A stretch of DNA of 64,000 nt from Brachionus koreanus (Eukaryota > Rotifera > Eurotatoria > Ploima > Brachionidae), in assembly GCA_016987375.1 (NCBI GenBank), contig PJRA01000420.1, positions 111,696-175,695 on the forward strand. The letters are read 5' to 3'. Below are positions 24,563 through 36,248 of the stretch, piece after piece (the first letter of the stretch is position 1; each line of letters starts with the position of its first letter). A program made the position numbers and the translations under genes. The notes beneath the pieces were generated by a model. It saw nothing but the letters and a program-made list of their open reading frames with translations. It did not search any database and had not been told where the DNA came from.

Positions 24563-25068
24563 TCTAATTGTAAATAAAAATTGACCGTGTTTTAAAGTTT
24601 CAGAAACTCAAATAAAATTAACAAAAAAAAATTCTTTCAAATCTTGTTTTTTTTTTTTAAATTTAAAAAAAAAATTTTCGTTTTTTTCTTTTAGCTTAGT
24701 AAAAATGTGCAAAACAAATAAAATATTTTTACAAAAAAAATTTTTTTGCAATTAAAAAGACAATTTCAAGCGCGTTTTGCCTAATTTCAATTTAAAACAG
24801 TTGAAACTATAAGTCGCATTCAAATTCAATTCAAATGACGTGAAGTAAATAAAATATTTTAATATTTTTGATCAACAAAAAAATAAAAAAATTTCCAATT
24901 ACTCCTCATGTGACTTTGCTACTCTTTTTTTTTTTTTTTTAATTTTCTCTCAATAAAGCTAAGATAATTTTTTGTTGTTGGTGTTTATTAAATCTTGTGA
25001 TCAAGCCGTTTTGAAATTTAATTATAATTTAATAGAATTTTTAGAAGTAATTCAAATATAAGAAAAAT

Positions 25069-28000
25069 ATGGCTTCGACACCGCCGCCTGAAACAGACGA
25101 GCCACAAACAACCGAAGTCGATCTCGTCACCAACATCGACTTGGACCAGGACTCGAGCGCCGAGAAGCCAGCCCCACCAGAGGACATGTTCTTTTCGACA
25201 ATCAGCGATCCCGAGCCAAAAAAACAAGAAGACATGGACGAACTATTTCGCTTGAATAAGCCCATGAACGAAGTTAATCTAAACGAGCCCGAAGAGGACG
25301 ACGACCCGTTCTCTTTTTCTAACAACAATCCGAGCCCAAAGCCCTCGAATGAGCCAAGTATACAGCCGGTCCCAGCGACCACTGTGGCCGATGTCAAAGA
25401 AGAGTCTAGAGAAGAGGCCAAAAACGAAGTAGCTAGCGCAAACTTGAGCGAATCTTTAAAAAGTCCACAGCTATACACCAGAAACATTGAGGAAGATGAC
25501 GAAGAAAAAGACAAGTATTTAGAAATTACATTGAGTGAACCGCACAAAATAGGAGATGGCATGGGCTCATACATGGTTTACAAAATTAGTGTCAAAACAA
25601 ACATTGCTGTATTCAAAAATCAGGAGTTCACAACCAATCGTCGTTTTAGCGACTTTTTGGCCTTGTTCGAAAGACTAAAGGAAAAACACTTGCCAGCAGG
25701 TCGAATTCTACCTCCAGCGCCAGAGAAGGACGTTATCGGCACGGCCAAAGTCAAAATGGCCAAAGACTCAGAAGCGTCTCCGATTGATTTTTTGGAAAAG
25801 AGACGCTCGGCTCTTGAACGATTTTTGAAACGACTAGCTGCTCACAAAGCCTTCAGATATGATCCCTATTTTAGAGATTTTCTCGAAATATCTGACGAGT
25901 TGCCCAAGGCGAATAATACGTCTGCGCTTAGTGGTGCTGGCATGCTTAAAATGTTCAAAAGTGTCACTGACAGTGTGACCAAAATAGCTGTCAAAATGGA
26001 AGAAACTGATCAGGTAGGATAACACATGCTTGCTAAATAGAAACCATGCTACGTAATCAAAATTTTCTTAGCTAAGCGAAAAGCTGTCGTTTTATTTACT
26101 TCAGTCATTATGTGTGTCGGGCATTGAGTTTTTTGATGAAGAGTGTGAGGTTAGAAATAAATAGAAACTATTAGTTACAGAAATAAGTCTCGAGTCCGTG
26201 TTAATTCACAAAGTTAAAAAGTAGACTCGGTCTTGGTTCTTAATTTTACTTTATTTTTGTTTTTTTTTTTTTTTTTAATGCATGGTTATGTGTTCATTAT
26301 TTATTTAGGTGTGTTAGTCTAAAAACAACTGCATTTTTTGTAAAATTTTATTTTAATTTAAAATTTATATTCTAAAAATTTTCGCATAAAATGTAATTGT
26401 TTGGGTCTCTTTTACTTAAATGTCATTTTACTCCCAGTATTATCACAATGATGCTAGAACACAACTTTTCTCCTATTTGATTCATTTTTTGAAAACACAT
26501 TCACACGACACCTTAAAGTTGATGATCAATTCAAAGAGTTTATCTTTAGATATTAAAATAAATCTTTAATTTAATTTTTTTGTAAAGTTAATTTTGAATT
26601 CTAATTTCGAAATAAACTTGTAATTACTTAAAATGAGCTAATGCATCTTAATTTAAAAACTTATTTTGAAAATATTGTTTTTAAAATTTTTTTATTTTTA
26701 TGAATTAATTCTATTAAAAAGTTATTTTATTCAAAATTAAGCTCGAAAAACTAAAATTAATTGAAGATTTACAGCTTAATCGAGAAAAAATTAAAAATTT
26801 AAATCTAAAAAGAATAAAAAACATCAAGCTTAATTTTATTAAAATAATAATAAATTACAGCTATCAGTAGAGATAGAAAAACAATTGTGTTTTGAACCAT
26901 TCGTGGACTATAGCTTTTGCATAGGGAATTATGCTGTAGGCGATCTACAAAATAGAAAATAAAAATAAATGTATTTATTGGGCTTATTAATTAATTATTT
27001 TATTTTAATAGTTTTTTAATTGAGTAAATAAAATAACTTTTAAAATGATATTTCTGAATTATATAATTTATATTTAGTCTTATATATTTTAGAATTTTGA
27101 AAGAATCAATTTTAGTTAAGAGCTTCATTTTTAAAAGACTGAATTATATAACAATATGAAAAAAATTTCTAATTGTCAATGAATCAAGAAGCACACATAA
27201 TCAATTTCCATGGACAGCTGTCCATAGATGATATAAGATCAAAAATATTTAAAATTAATTCCATAATAAGAAAAAAATATTTTTGCGATTTTTGAATTAT
27301 CATCAGTGTAATGTTTACATTAGTATTCTTGGGCCCATCTATCTGATCTCCTTGTTAGACGTTTAGGAGCAGCTATTTATACTCCATTCTAACTTAAACG
27401 CTCAGGGTTTAGTTAGTTAACTAATCCAGTGATATTGACAGAAATGTCGCTAAATCACAATTAGTAAAAATATACTCTTTTTTTTTTTCAATAGATTAAA
27501 TTTATCGTTCTCATCATATGAATCTCACTCGACTTATTACAGTATTTTTTTTTTCATGAAAAAATTTATCTTAAAAAAAAAAGAGTGTAACAAATTATAT
27601 TGCAGTAATATAATTTTAAATACATATTTATCTTTAATTTTAATTAAAAAAAAAATCAAAATGTTTTTTTTCAATTTTAATTTGAATTCCGCAGCACCCA
27701 TTTTTTCGCTTCAAATTTTTCTTGCCAAGCTAGAGTTTAAGTTTCTTGAGATGACAATAATGTTCCATTTGAACCATAAAGATGACAATTTAAAATTCAA
27801 ATTACCCTCAATTCAATTTTAAATCAGATACTTTTAAAAAAAAATTTTAGTTCACTTCAATTTGAGGTAATACAGCCCTTGACAGCTTGAAAATCTAATT
27901 AAAAGTTGGAAATAGTATAACTTTTTTTTTTTTAACAATGAAAAGTGAGTATCAATGATATTCAAGTATAATAGGCCCACTTGTTTTTTGTTTTTTTTTC

Positions 28001-28752
28001 AATATAAACTGTTTAAATGAAAAAATTAAATTTTTGTCTTATTTAGTGGTTTGAAGAAAAGTCTCGTCAAATCGAAAATTTGTATGCCCAATACAAAAAG
28101 TTGCATTCGGTAGCCGAATACTTGCACATATGGAGAAAAGACTTGGCTGCTTCAACTAAAGAATTTTCGAAGACCACAGCCATTCTGGCCAATGCAGAAG
28201 AACAGCTGAACTTGTCGCGTGCTTTGTCTCATCTTGGCGAAGCCTATGAGAAAATTGATCAGATCTATCTGGAACAGGCCAATTCAGATTACTTTCTATT
28301 TGCCGAATTGATTAAGGACTATGTATGTTTGTTTGATAATATAAAAGAAGTATTTTTTCAAAGGATTAAAACGTTTGGTAATTGGCAAAAGTCTGAGGAG
28401 ACTCTTAAGGCAAAAAAAGAGAGCAAGGCAAAATTTGAGGCAAGTAACAAATTGGACAAAGTGCCCGCCATTATGGCTGAAATAAACGAATGGGAGTCTA
28501 AAACTGCCAAGGCCAAAGAAGACTTTGAACAAATATCAAAGAATATTAAAGAAGAAATTAAGAATTTTGATTTGAATCGAGCCACAGAGTTTAAAACACA
28601 ACTGACCAAATACTTGGAAACTCTTTTACAAAACCAAGAAACGGTTATTCATTTCATTTCTATTTTAAATTTTGTATAATTGAATATTTTTTATTTTTTT
28701 TTAGATTGTAAAAGTATGGGAACAATATCTACCAGAAGTTAAAGCCATTTAA
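25069..28752 (+). CDS. SNX2: Sorting nexin 1/2, retromer-associated SNX-BAR protein
   Basis: Exons 25069-26013, 28047-28643 and 28705-28752 give 529 residues (human SNX2 519). Residues 1-140 are acidic and disordered. The PX domain (about 147-275) has RRFSDFLALFERL, the LPPAPEKDV loop and RRSALERFL for phosphoinositide binding. After a short amphipathic linker, residues about 315-529 form the BAR helices, from WFEEKSRQIENL to the conserved end WEQYLPEVKAI. The protein dimerises on early endosomes, senses PI3P and curvature, and works with SNX5/6-type partners in tubular recycling. SNX1 and SNX2 are vertebrate duplicates, so this single gene is an SNX1/2 pro-orthologue. Reading through the first donor would end the protein two codons later. 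A possible 75-base cassette exon lies in the 2 kb intron. Confidence 0.92.
26014..28046 (+). other. Long first intron of the SNX1/2 gene
   Basis: Starts GTAGGA and ends TTATTTAG. Mostly AT-rich. It contains the candidate cassette exon at 26861-26935 and a short perfect palindrome TGGACAGCTGTCCA near 27210. No transposon coding remains were recognised. Confidence 0.7.
26861..26935 (+). other. Candidate cassette exon (25 codons) in SNX1/2 intron
   Basis: Bounded by AATTACAG| and |GTAGGC, 75 bases, phase 0 at both ends and free of stops. It would insert LSVEIEKQLCFEPFVDYSFC plus five more residues between the PX and BAR regions. Vertebrate SNX2 has no such segment, so it would be optional. Without the donor it reads into a stop 11 codons later. 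Confidence 0.3.
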
Positions 28753-29074
28753 TTTTAAAAGCATTTGAGACATTTTTTTTTTTACTTAGTTTTAACCGTT
28801 TTAATTTATTCAGATAAATAAACTAAAAAGCATTTTAGATTTATATAACACGATCAAAGAAATAAGAAATTAGTTGAAATCATATCAATGATCAGTCACT
28901 ATTATTCGTTATTTTGAATTTATAATGTTTTAAAAGATTAAATAAAAAATTAAAATTTTTTCTTTTTTTTTTTGTTAATCTAAACCTCAATTTTTTTGAT
29001 TTATTTTAGAAAAAAAAATATTTTAAATTTTTTTATTTTTTATTTTATTCACTGATTATTGATAACTAAAAATT

Positions 29075-32000
29075 TTAATATTGAGATTTTAATTTCAATT
29101 TTGGAACAATATTCATTGATTGCATTTCTTGGAATAATAATTTGCAAGCATAAGGTATTTTTAATGATGATACATTAGAAGATGATTGACAATAATGGCA
29201 CCAGCCCGAGTACCCTAATAGACCACAATTATTACACAAATCAACCTCGAATTGATCACTTGAAATCATTAGTCTTTCCATCAACAGCATACTTTTTTTT
29301 TCAATTTTATTTTTTTTGAAATAAAAGTTTTATTTTTTTTTTACCTTGCTCCGTATCCAATTAAGCAGTCACGTTCCATTTCACCAAGTCTCAAACCACC
29401 ATCTCTAGATCTTCCCTCAGTTGGTTGCCGAGTTAAAACAGCTCGCGGTCCCCGAGCTCTAGCATGCATTTTGTCCTGTACCATGTGCTTTAACTTTTGA
29501 TAAAAAATAGGCCCAAAGTAAATATATGCACTCAGCGGCTCACCAGTTATGCCAGATGTTATATAATCTTTGCCTAAATAATTGAATCCATGCTTTATTA
29601 GTATTTGTGATATGTCCTGAATTTTGTCTCCGCCAAAAGCAGTTCCATAATGAAATTTACCCTCTAGAACTCCAGCTTTACCGCCCACTAATTCTAACAA
29701 TTTTCCAACAGTCATCCTAGACGGATAGCCATGCGGATTCATAATTATATCGGGACTAATTCCACTATCTGTAAAGGGCATATTTTCTTGATCAACTATT
29801 AAGCCAACTACTCCCTTTTGACCATGGCGACTACTAAACTTATCGCCAATCTCTGGTCGCCTTGTTTGTCTCATAAGTAGTTTAATCAAAAAAGCATCAT
29901 CATTATTACTAGTTATCATAACTTTTTCTACACTTGCCTCTACTGGATTTCGATAAATCAATGGAGTCTCTCGCATTTCAGCCTTGTTTTCAGCTTGACC
30001 AGGTGTTGATGTCTTGCCCATTGCTTCAGTAACTAATGGCGAGTATTTGTTTACCAATACTTGTTTGTTGTCAACTCGTTCGCCAGGACCAGCAATGCCA
30101 TCAGAGTCGAGTATTTCATGACGCCAAATGGGCTTTTTGGTTTTGGCGTCCAACATTGGACCCATTACTTTGTCATACGACTGGTTAGTGTATCTCTTTA
30201 AAGAAATAACTTGTTTCTTATGTATTAAGCATCGGCCAAAGCCTCTGTCAATTGACGCTTTGTTAAGAATTAAGGCATCTTCGATGTCATAACCAGAATA
30301 GCTCATTACGGCAACAATGGCATTTTGACCAGCTGATAGTTTTTCAAAATTTATTAGCTCAATAGTTCTTGTTTTGACCATTGGTCTTTGTGGATAAGCT
30401 AGTGAATACAAAAGTGTGTCTATGCGATTTTGTTGATTGAAGCCAGTGGTGCCCATTGCTTGCTTGCCCATAGCACATTGATATGTATTACGCGGCGATT
30501 GATTGTGATGTGGATAAGGAATTAGACCAGCACAAACTCCCAGAAGTGTAAACGGCTCAATTTCCAAATGAGTTGTCTTATCAGTAATGTCTTTTTCGTA
30601 CACAGCTATTTGTGCATCGCTTTCCTCATTTACGTCCAAGTATTCTATAATTCCATTTTTGAGAAAATAGTCAAAATTTTTACTACCCAAATTAAGCTCA
30701 TTTATGTGCTCTTGGGTTAGTTTGGAAATTGAATTTTCGACTATGATGTAGGGACGACACAGTCGTCCACCATCTGATGATATGTACACACATCTGTGCG
30801 TATGCGACACAAACACAGACACAAATTCGCTTATGTAACGCTTTCGACGCAATAATTTCAAAGTATGGGTAAAATTTTGCTGATCTTTAATCATTCCTAT
30901 TATGTTTCCATTTATAAAAACAATGTAGTTTTGTCTATTGCTAATCTCTAGGCCAGATAGCGAATGACAGTCTTCAACACCTAAATTGAATACAAGACGA
31001 ATCAACTGTTTTTCTTCAGCATCAGTTGTTATGTGGGTCATTAGAGCCAGATTTTTGACTAAGCCACAAGCTTCACCTTCTGGCGTATCTGAGGGACATA
31101 GCATACCCCATTGCGATGGCTGCAATGAACGTGGACCTGATACTTTACGTGTTTTTTCAAACTATTTAAATTAAAATAAATATTCAATTAAAAAATTGTA
31201 TTAGATTTCATTAAATTAATTGTTTTTATTTTAATTATTTGTTTTATGTAGTTAAAAATAAATAACTTGTAATATACTTTACGTGTTACATTTTAGGCAC
31301 GAAATCAAGTAAGAATTAATTATAAATGTATCTTAGAAGTAGACGCTTCTAGATGCTTATATTGCTAATATATACATTTGTCTATTAACTTGCATCTTGT
31401 CTTAATTTTAAGCCTATATTCATGAAATTCATGACAGGTCTTCCAACTAAAGCCAAAAAGGCATTTGAAAAAAATGTTGAAGAAATATCTCAACAAAAAA
31501 GACAACTCATATTAAATGAAACAACAGATGAAGAAGATGTTATTGAAATAGTTGATTCTCAATTTCAAAAAAAAGTCAACAAGGGTCGTCCGAGCAAAAA
31601 ACAGAGTTGAAACGACTGATAAGGATACTATTAATGAAGTTGTTAAGGTACCTGAAGTCACTAAAAGGAGAAGAGGTCGCCCCAAAAAAAATTAATAAAA
31701 TTTTCTTACTTTTATATTTTTATTTGAATTTTTCTATTTTTCTTAATATAATTAAATTTAAAAAATAAAATTTGGAGATCAAATCATTAATTTCTGCAAT
31801 CATTTTTATTAAATTAGGAGATCATTTTAATTATTTTAAGGTATCAAAAATAATTAAATTAAGTGATCAAAAATTTTTGGAGATCATTTAAGTAATTATA
31901 GAGATCGTTTAAATTTATCCCTTTAAAATTATACTTGTATTTTTACTCATTAAACCATTTAAGTTGATCATCTACACTGGAATTACTACCAAGTTCAAAC

Positions 32001-34105
32001 GGGTGCTCCATCTTTTGATGAAACATGCGTCCCGTACTGCAAAGATATTTTGAAGATTTTTTTCACCCTCAGATTCAACACACAAACCATAGAGTTATCA
32101 AGCCACTTAACAAATAGAATAGAAAGACTAAGTAGAGTATGGGAAGCATGTTTAAACTCTTTACATTTAAAAAAAATGGGGAACCGGTTCATACTTGGTA
32201 ATAATTGCAGTTTGATTATCAGTCCGATTAATTTTTTAAAAAATATTTATAAGGAAATATATACGAGACATATAAGTTTTAAAAAAAATTTTGTAACATT
32301 ATTTAAATAATTTTTATCATGATAAAAAAACAGGACAAAAAAAAACCTAAAATAAAAATTTTATTTTTGGTTACAAAGGTGCAACCAAGTATGCTGCACT
32401 ATGTTGGTACATATTTTCTTTTAAAATATTTTATTATTTCTAATTTCTATTTATCTAATAAGAAAATATTTTTGCTCAATTTGTTTTGATGTTCACAGTG
32501 TGTCTTTCCAATCCAAATGAATAAGGAAAAATAATCAAAAGATGTGTTCAAAGAAACAATTTTTTTTGCTACAAAAATTTCAATTGCTCAAAATTTATTA
32601 ATTTTGGTTTTGAATTTATTTTTTTTTTTCAATAAAATTTTTATAATTTTTTTCTCTTACCTGACTGCTAATTCTGGTCATCATACCAAGACAAGCAATA
32701 TAAGACAATCGTGACAACACATGTGTAATGCCTTGACGTTCCATTTTAAAACGTTTTATAATCCAATTACCAGTTGAAATAGCATTTATGAGACCATTGG
32801 TGATCAAGTCTTGTCTAATGTGTTTAACAATATCGAATTGAGCAGCTCGTTGTTTGGGTATTGTTTTTTCAGCTATGCTTTGAAGTTCTGAATTAAATCT
32901 TTTGAACAAGTCTTCGAATAGAAGCGAAATCAATTGACCAGCCAATTCAAGTCTCTTATTGCCATAATAATCTCTGTCATCAACACTTATTTTACCTAAT
33001 TTGGCCAATATGGTTCGTCTGATCATTACAGCAATGTAAATTGCTTTCATTTTTAGATTATTTTCAGTAACTGGTACATGAGCGACTATGATCTTGGTTA
33101 ATAGGTCGCGTCCCTCTTGAGCTTTACTTTTTTTGAAAAAGTCATCATTTTTTTTGGACGAAATGCTCTTTACTTTAGCTCCAATGAAGCTGAACGCTTG
33201 CTGTTGAGTGAAAACCTGAAGTGAATGAGCCTCGTAAATGCATGGTGTCAGAGCCTCGACTACATAGTCTTCAAGACCCACCAGTTGGATTATTTCTTGG
33301 TCGGAAGTGATTCCCAAAGCTTTAAAAATAATCACCAACGGAATATCTTCACTCAAACTGTTGTGCTTTAGATAGTATTTGCCGTGCTTTTCGCATATTA
33401 TTGTCTTTGTTTTTGTGGCATGGGTTGAACTGGTCACGTGACAAGTCATAAGACCATTTTTGTCCAATTCGACTAGCATGCGATTTTTGGACAATTGTTC
33501 TTGAATTAGGATGACTTTTTCAGTACCACGGGTGATGAAATATCCACCGGGGTCCAAAGGACACTCGTTCATTTTTGCCAATTCAGCTTCATTTTTTTCA
33601 TACAAATTGCATCGATTCGACCTTAACATTATGGGTAGTCGACCAATTACCAAGTTGTTTCGAATAACTCGCTGACTGCCACGTGTATACTCAATGTCTA
33701 CGATTATTTTAGCCGAATAGGTCAGATCTCTTAATCGACATTCTTGCGGTGTTATTGGCTTTGAGATGCCAAAGCCTTCCTCTACATCCGGAAAGCCAAC
33801 ATTTATATTTAAATATTTTACATAAAAATTCGGATCAGCCTGGCAAGTTATTTTCTCATTTGCTTTTACAATATTTTTTATCTTTTTATTTTTAGAAAAA
33901 AAAAAAATTTTTTTTAAATTTTTATTTTTTTAAAATTAAAATAAAATAAAATTACTTCAACGTTTGTGAAATAGTTGAACGAATCTAAATGTTGTTTGAT
34001 TAGACCTTTTACTTTTAGATAAGCTGGCACTAGTTTCCATTTTTCTTCAATTTTTTTAACCGGTTCGGCTAGTTTATTCAAGTCTTCTAAATTTTCGAAT
34101 CCCAT
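29075..34105 (-). CDS. POLR3B: DNA-directed RNA polymerase III subunit RPC2
   Basis: Exons 34105-33956, 33881-32661, 31161-29345 and 29291-29075 give 1134 residues, essentially the size of human POLR3B (1133). This is the second-largest subunit of Pol III, which forms half of the active site and makes tRNA, 5S and U6. Seen landmarks are [20 protein letters not shown] and [11 protein letters not shown] in the lobe, [12 protein letters not shown], and [20 protein letters not shown]. The catalytic block [20 protein letters not shown], the hybrid-binding [13 protein letters not shown] and [20 protein letters not shown] follow. The C-terminal Zn site runs from [19 protein letters not shown]2-specific wording ([20 protein letters not shown]) separates it from POLR1B and POLR2B. 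The 1.5 kb intron between exons 2 and 3 holds foreign-looking frames. It is divergently paired with PORCN. Confidence 0.97.
31300..31420. repeat. Dispersed repeat, copy 2
   Basis: Matches 9262-9400 in ordered blocks around GACGCTTCTAGATGCT and CATCTTGTCTT. It ends immediately before the AT-hook frame, so it may be a leader or flank of the same inserted unit. Confidence 0.5.
31422..31695 (+). pseudogene. Nested AT-hook reading frame with a one-base frameshift
   Basis: A plus-strand frame from ATG at 31422 is rich in Lys/Glu and reaches [12 protein letters not shown], then a stop at 31608. The adjacent frame, open across this point, continues with an acidic linker to [12 protein letters not shown] and a TAA near 31695. 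Both GRPxKK cores are AT-hook minor-groove binding motifs. The switch occurs beside an A6 run, so it may be a sequencing slip or a real break. About 90 residues, no intron. It lies antisense within a POLR3B intron. Could be an HMGA-like gene copy or a mobile-element protein. Confidence 0.45.
31976..32190 (+). other. Unidentified coding-like fragment in POLR3B intron
   Basis: An open plus-strand frame of about 75 codons with ordinary protein composition, containing [18 protein letters not shown] and [16 protein letters not shown]. It has no ATG context or splice partners that I can find. Possibly part of a decayed transposon gene. Not recognised. Confidence 0.3.
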
Positions 34106-34457
34106 ATTTTGAAAACAAAAAAAAAATTTTTTATTTGAAATTTCACTAATTCAACTTGCAATTAAATTAACTAAATTCTTTAGTACACAAATTTTGTCTT
34201 ATTTTTATTGCTCAATCTAAATTTAAAATTTATTTTCTTTTAAATGAATTTTTTTTCATCCACTGAAATAAAATTTTATCTAATTACTTTGAAAAAAAAA
34301 ATTGAAAGGCTCTTGATGCTAAAAGCAAAAAATTTAGTTCTTATTGTCATAAAGTTAACTTGGATATGATTAGGAAATTTTAAAAATTTTGTATACTTTT
34401 AAACATATAGAACGCTTTTGTTTTTTTTTTAAATATAATTTTTTTAAAATAAAATAG
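34106..34457. promoter_or_regulatory. Head-to-head promoter region of POLR3B and PORCN
   Basis: Only 352 bases separate the start codons of the two divergent genes, so both promoters and 5' leaders must fit here or overlap. No TATA consensus can be singled out in this AT-rich sequence. Inference from geometry. Confidence 0.5.
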
Positions 34458-36105
34458 ATGGATTTTTCAGGAGATTGGGGCAGTTTGGACACATACATAG
34501 ATCCATACGACCAGGAATTTGATGATTTATTTCATTTAGACAATTATGATCTGTACATTTAAAGAAATCTAAAAATTTTTAAATTCTCAATTTTGTTTAG
34601 TTTTAAGTCGTATGAAACCGAACCAGAATGGATTTTCAATTTAAAGAATATTTTCTTTCATTGTATCATGCCTTCGGTAATTCAAACCCTCAGCCGCTTT
34701 AGTCCAATTATACTAACTTGCATTTTATTTCAAATTTTATGCCTAAAAAGTAAATAAATAAAAAATTGGAAAAATTTTTTTTCATTAATTTTTTTAATTT
34801 AAGCTAATTTGTCATCTAAAAATTTAATTCATTTAAATTTGGCAACAAGTTTGGCTCTTTTGATAAATTTTTTCGGCTCATGGGTGACCGTTTATCTTGC
34901 TGGTATGGCTATTGTCAGCTATTGTATACAAAATTTGATAAAAATTAAAAAAATTCTAATTCCAACTCTTTGTTTTATTCATTTGTTCTATGGGTATATA
35001 GAAAAAAATTAACTAAAAATTAAAAATAAATAAATTTTTTTAATTACAGGCAGCTAAATTTAGACAAAGAAGTATGGATGTCTTTTCGCGGCGCTGAAAT
35101 GATATTGATCATGAAAATTATATCAGTTACTATTGATGTGGAAACAAACGTCCCCGAATTTATCTCTTATTTGTCCTATCTATTTTCAATCAATTCCAGT
35201 GTTATTGGTCCATGGATTAGCTATGGACAATTTTTGAATCAAATATCTAAGCCTTCAGGTGCATCTTTATCAATGCTAAAAAAAAAATTAAGTTATCTAG
35301 TCTATGCAATGATAACCCTTGTTTGCTCAAATTGTTTGCTCAGCTTAATTGAAAGCTACGTTCAAGGCGTACCTTTGGTTGACATGTACTTTCAAGCGCT
35401 TTCGTTCAGACAAAGCAATTATTTCATTTGTTATTTATCACAATTTATTCTAAATCTAAATCAAACAGATGACTATTTAGTTGTGAAACAAATGCCGATT
35501 GAACTACCTCGTTCCATGGTCAATGTGGTAACTAATTGGAATCTACCAATGCATTACTGGCTAAAGAAATGTAAAAACAAAAAAAAAATTTTTTTTTCTA
35601 AATTTATTTTTATTTTATTTTAGATGTTTTTCACAATTTAAAGAAAAATTTCGGAATTTTTGTATCAATATTTGGAACTTATTTTGTATCGTCAGCAATT
35701 CACGGATTTGATCCAAATATAATACTAATTTTGTTCTCAATAGGATGGTTTGCTTATGTAGAATTTGGTAATAAGTAAAAAGAAAAAAAAATTTTTTTAA
35801 TAAATTTCTTGAATTTTTTAGAATTTCGCGCTAAAATAAGCGATAAATTAAGTAGTTGTATTGGCTCCAGAGATTGCAAGCAAAAATGTACACATATTAA
35901 CAAAAATACTCGTTTAGCAGTCAAAACAATGAATTCATATTTTTATCTTTTGAACATGTATCATCTGGCCTATTTGGGACAATTGTTTTATTTCGAAAAT
36001 GGACAAGACATCACTTTTGCACATGGTTTCAACAAATGGTCTCAAACATACTACTCTAGTCACTTAATCTCATTAGTAATGTTTTTAAGCTCTAAAATTA
36101 TGTGA
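34458..36105 (+). CDS. PORCN: Protein-serine O-palmitoleoyltransferase Porcupine
   Basis: Exons 34458-34552, 34601-34749, 34804-34993, 35050-35570, 35624-35767 and 35822-36105 close to 460 residues (human about 461). Porcupine is an ER multi-pass MBOAT enzyme that attaches palmitoleate to a Wnt serine, which Wnt secretion requires. Diagnostic stretches are MPIELPRSMVNVVTNWNLPM with the conserved active-site Asn (about 308), and SSAIHGFDP with the catalytic His (about 344). HLAYLGQLF and the HKWS-like FNKWSQTYYSSH near the end also fit. Cysteines around CIGSRDCKQKC match the cytosolic Cys-rich loop of PORCN. Many hydrophobic segments are visible. The stop at 36105 is about 144 bases before PPIL3. 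Presence of PORCN implies a working Wnt pathway. Confidence 0.95.
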
Positions 36106-36248
36106 ATAGAACATAAAATTTTGTTTTTATACTAATTTTTTTTTTTCTAATAAAATAACTAAAAATATTTTTATTTGGATCAATTGTCCGGTAATGACAG
36201 CCTGGACTAGAATAAACTAGAAAGAAAAAATTTTAAATTTTAAATTAA

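Larger units (their letters stand above)
22181..25068. other. Divergent intergenic region between DEAF1-like and SNX1/2 genes
   Basis: Holds a GT-rich microsatellite (about 22250-22310) and a relatively GC-rich block at 22470-22600 that looks like the DEAF1-like gene's 5' leader or promoter. It also holds a decayed inverted repeat around a 74-N gap (23115-23460) and a minus-strand 60-codon frame (24172-24354) that I cannot identify and do not call. A 37-base match to 54801-54837 lies at 24526-24562. Confidence 0.55.
31162..32660 (-). other. 1.5 kb POLR3B intron carrying repeat and nested frames
   Basis: Donor GTAAGA at 32660, acceptor TTTAAATAG at 31162. Contains a dispersed repeat copy (31300-31420), a plus-strand AT-hook reading frame (31422-31695) and a decayed coding-like fragment (31976-32190). 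The other POLR3B introns are only 50-75 bases. Confidence 0.75.

Noticed and set aside
27205..27225. TGGACAGCTGTCCA palindrome as a regulatory operator or CRISPR-like unit
   Set aside because: Single occurrence in an intron with an E-box-like centre; no repetition or spacing to support a special role.
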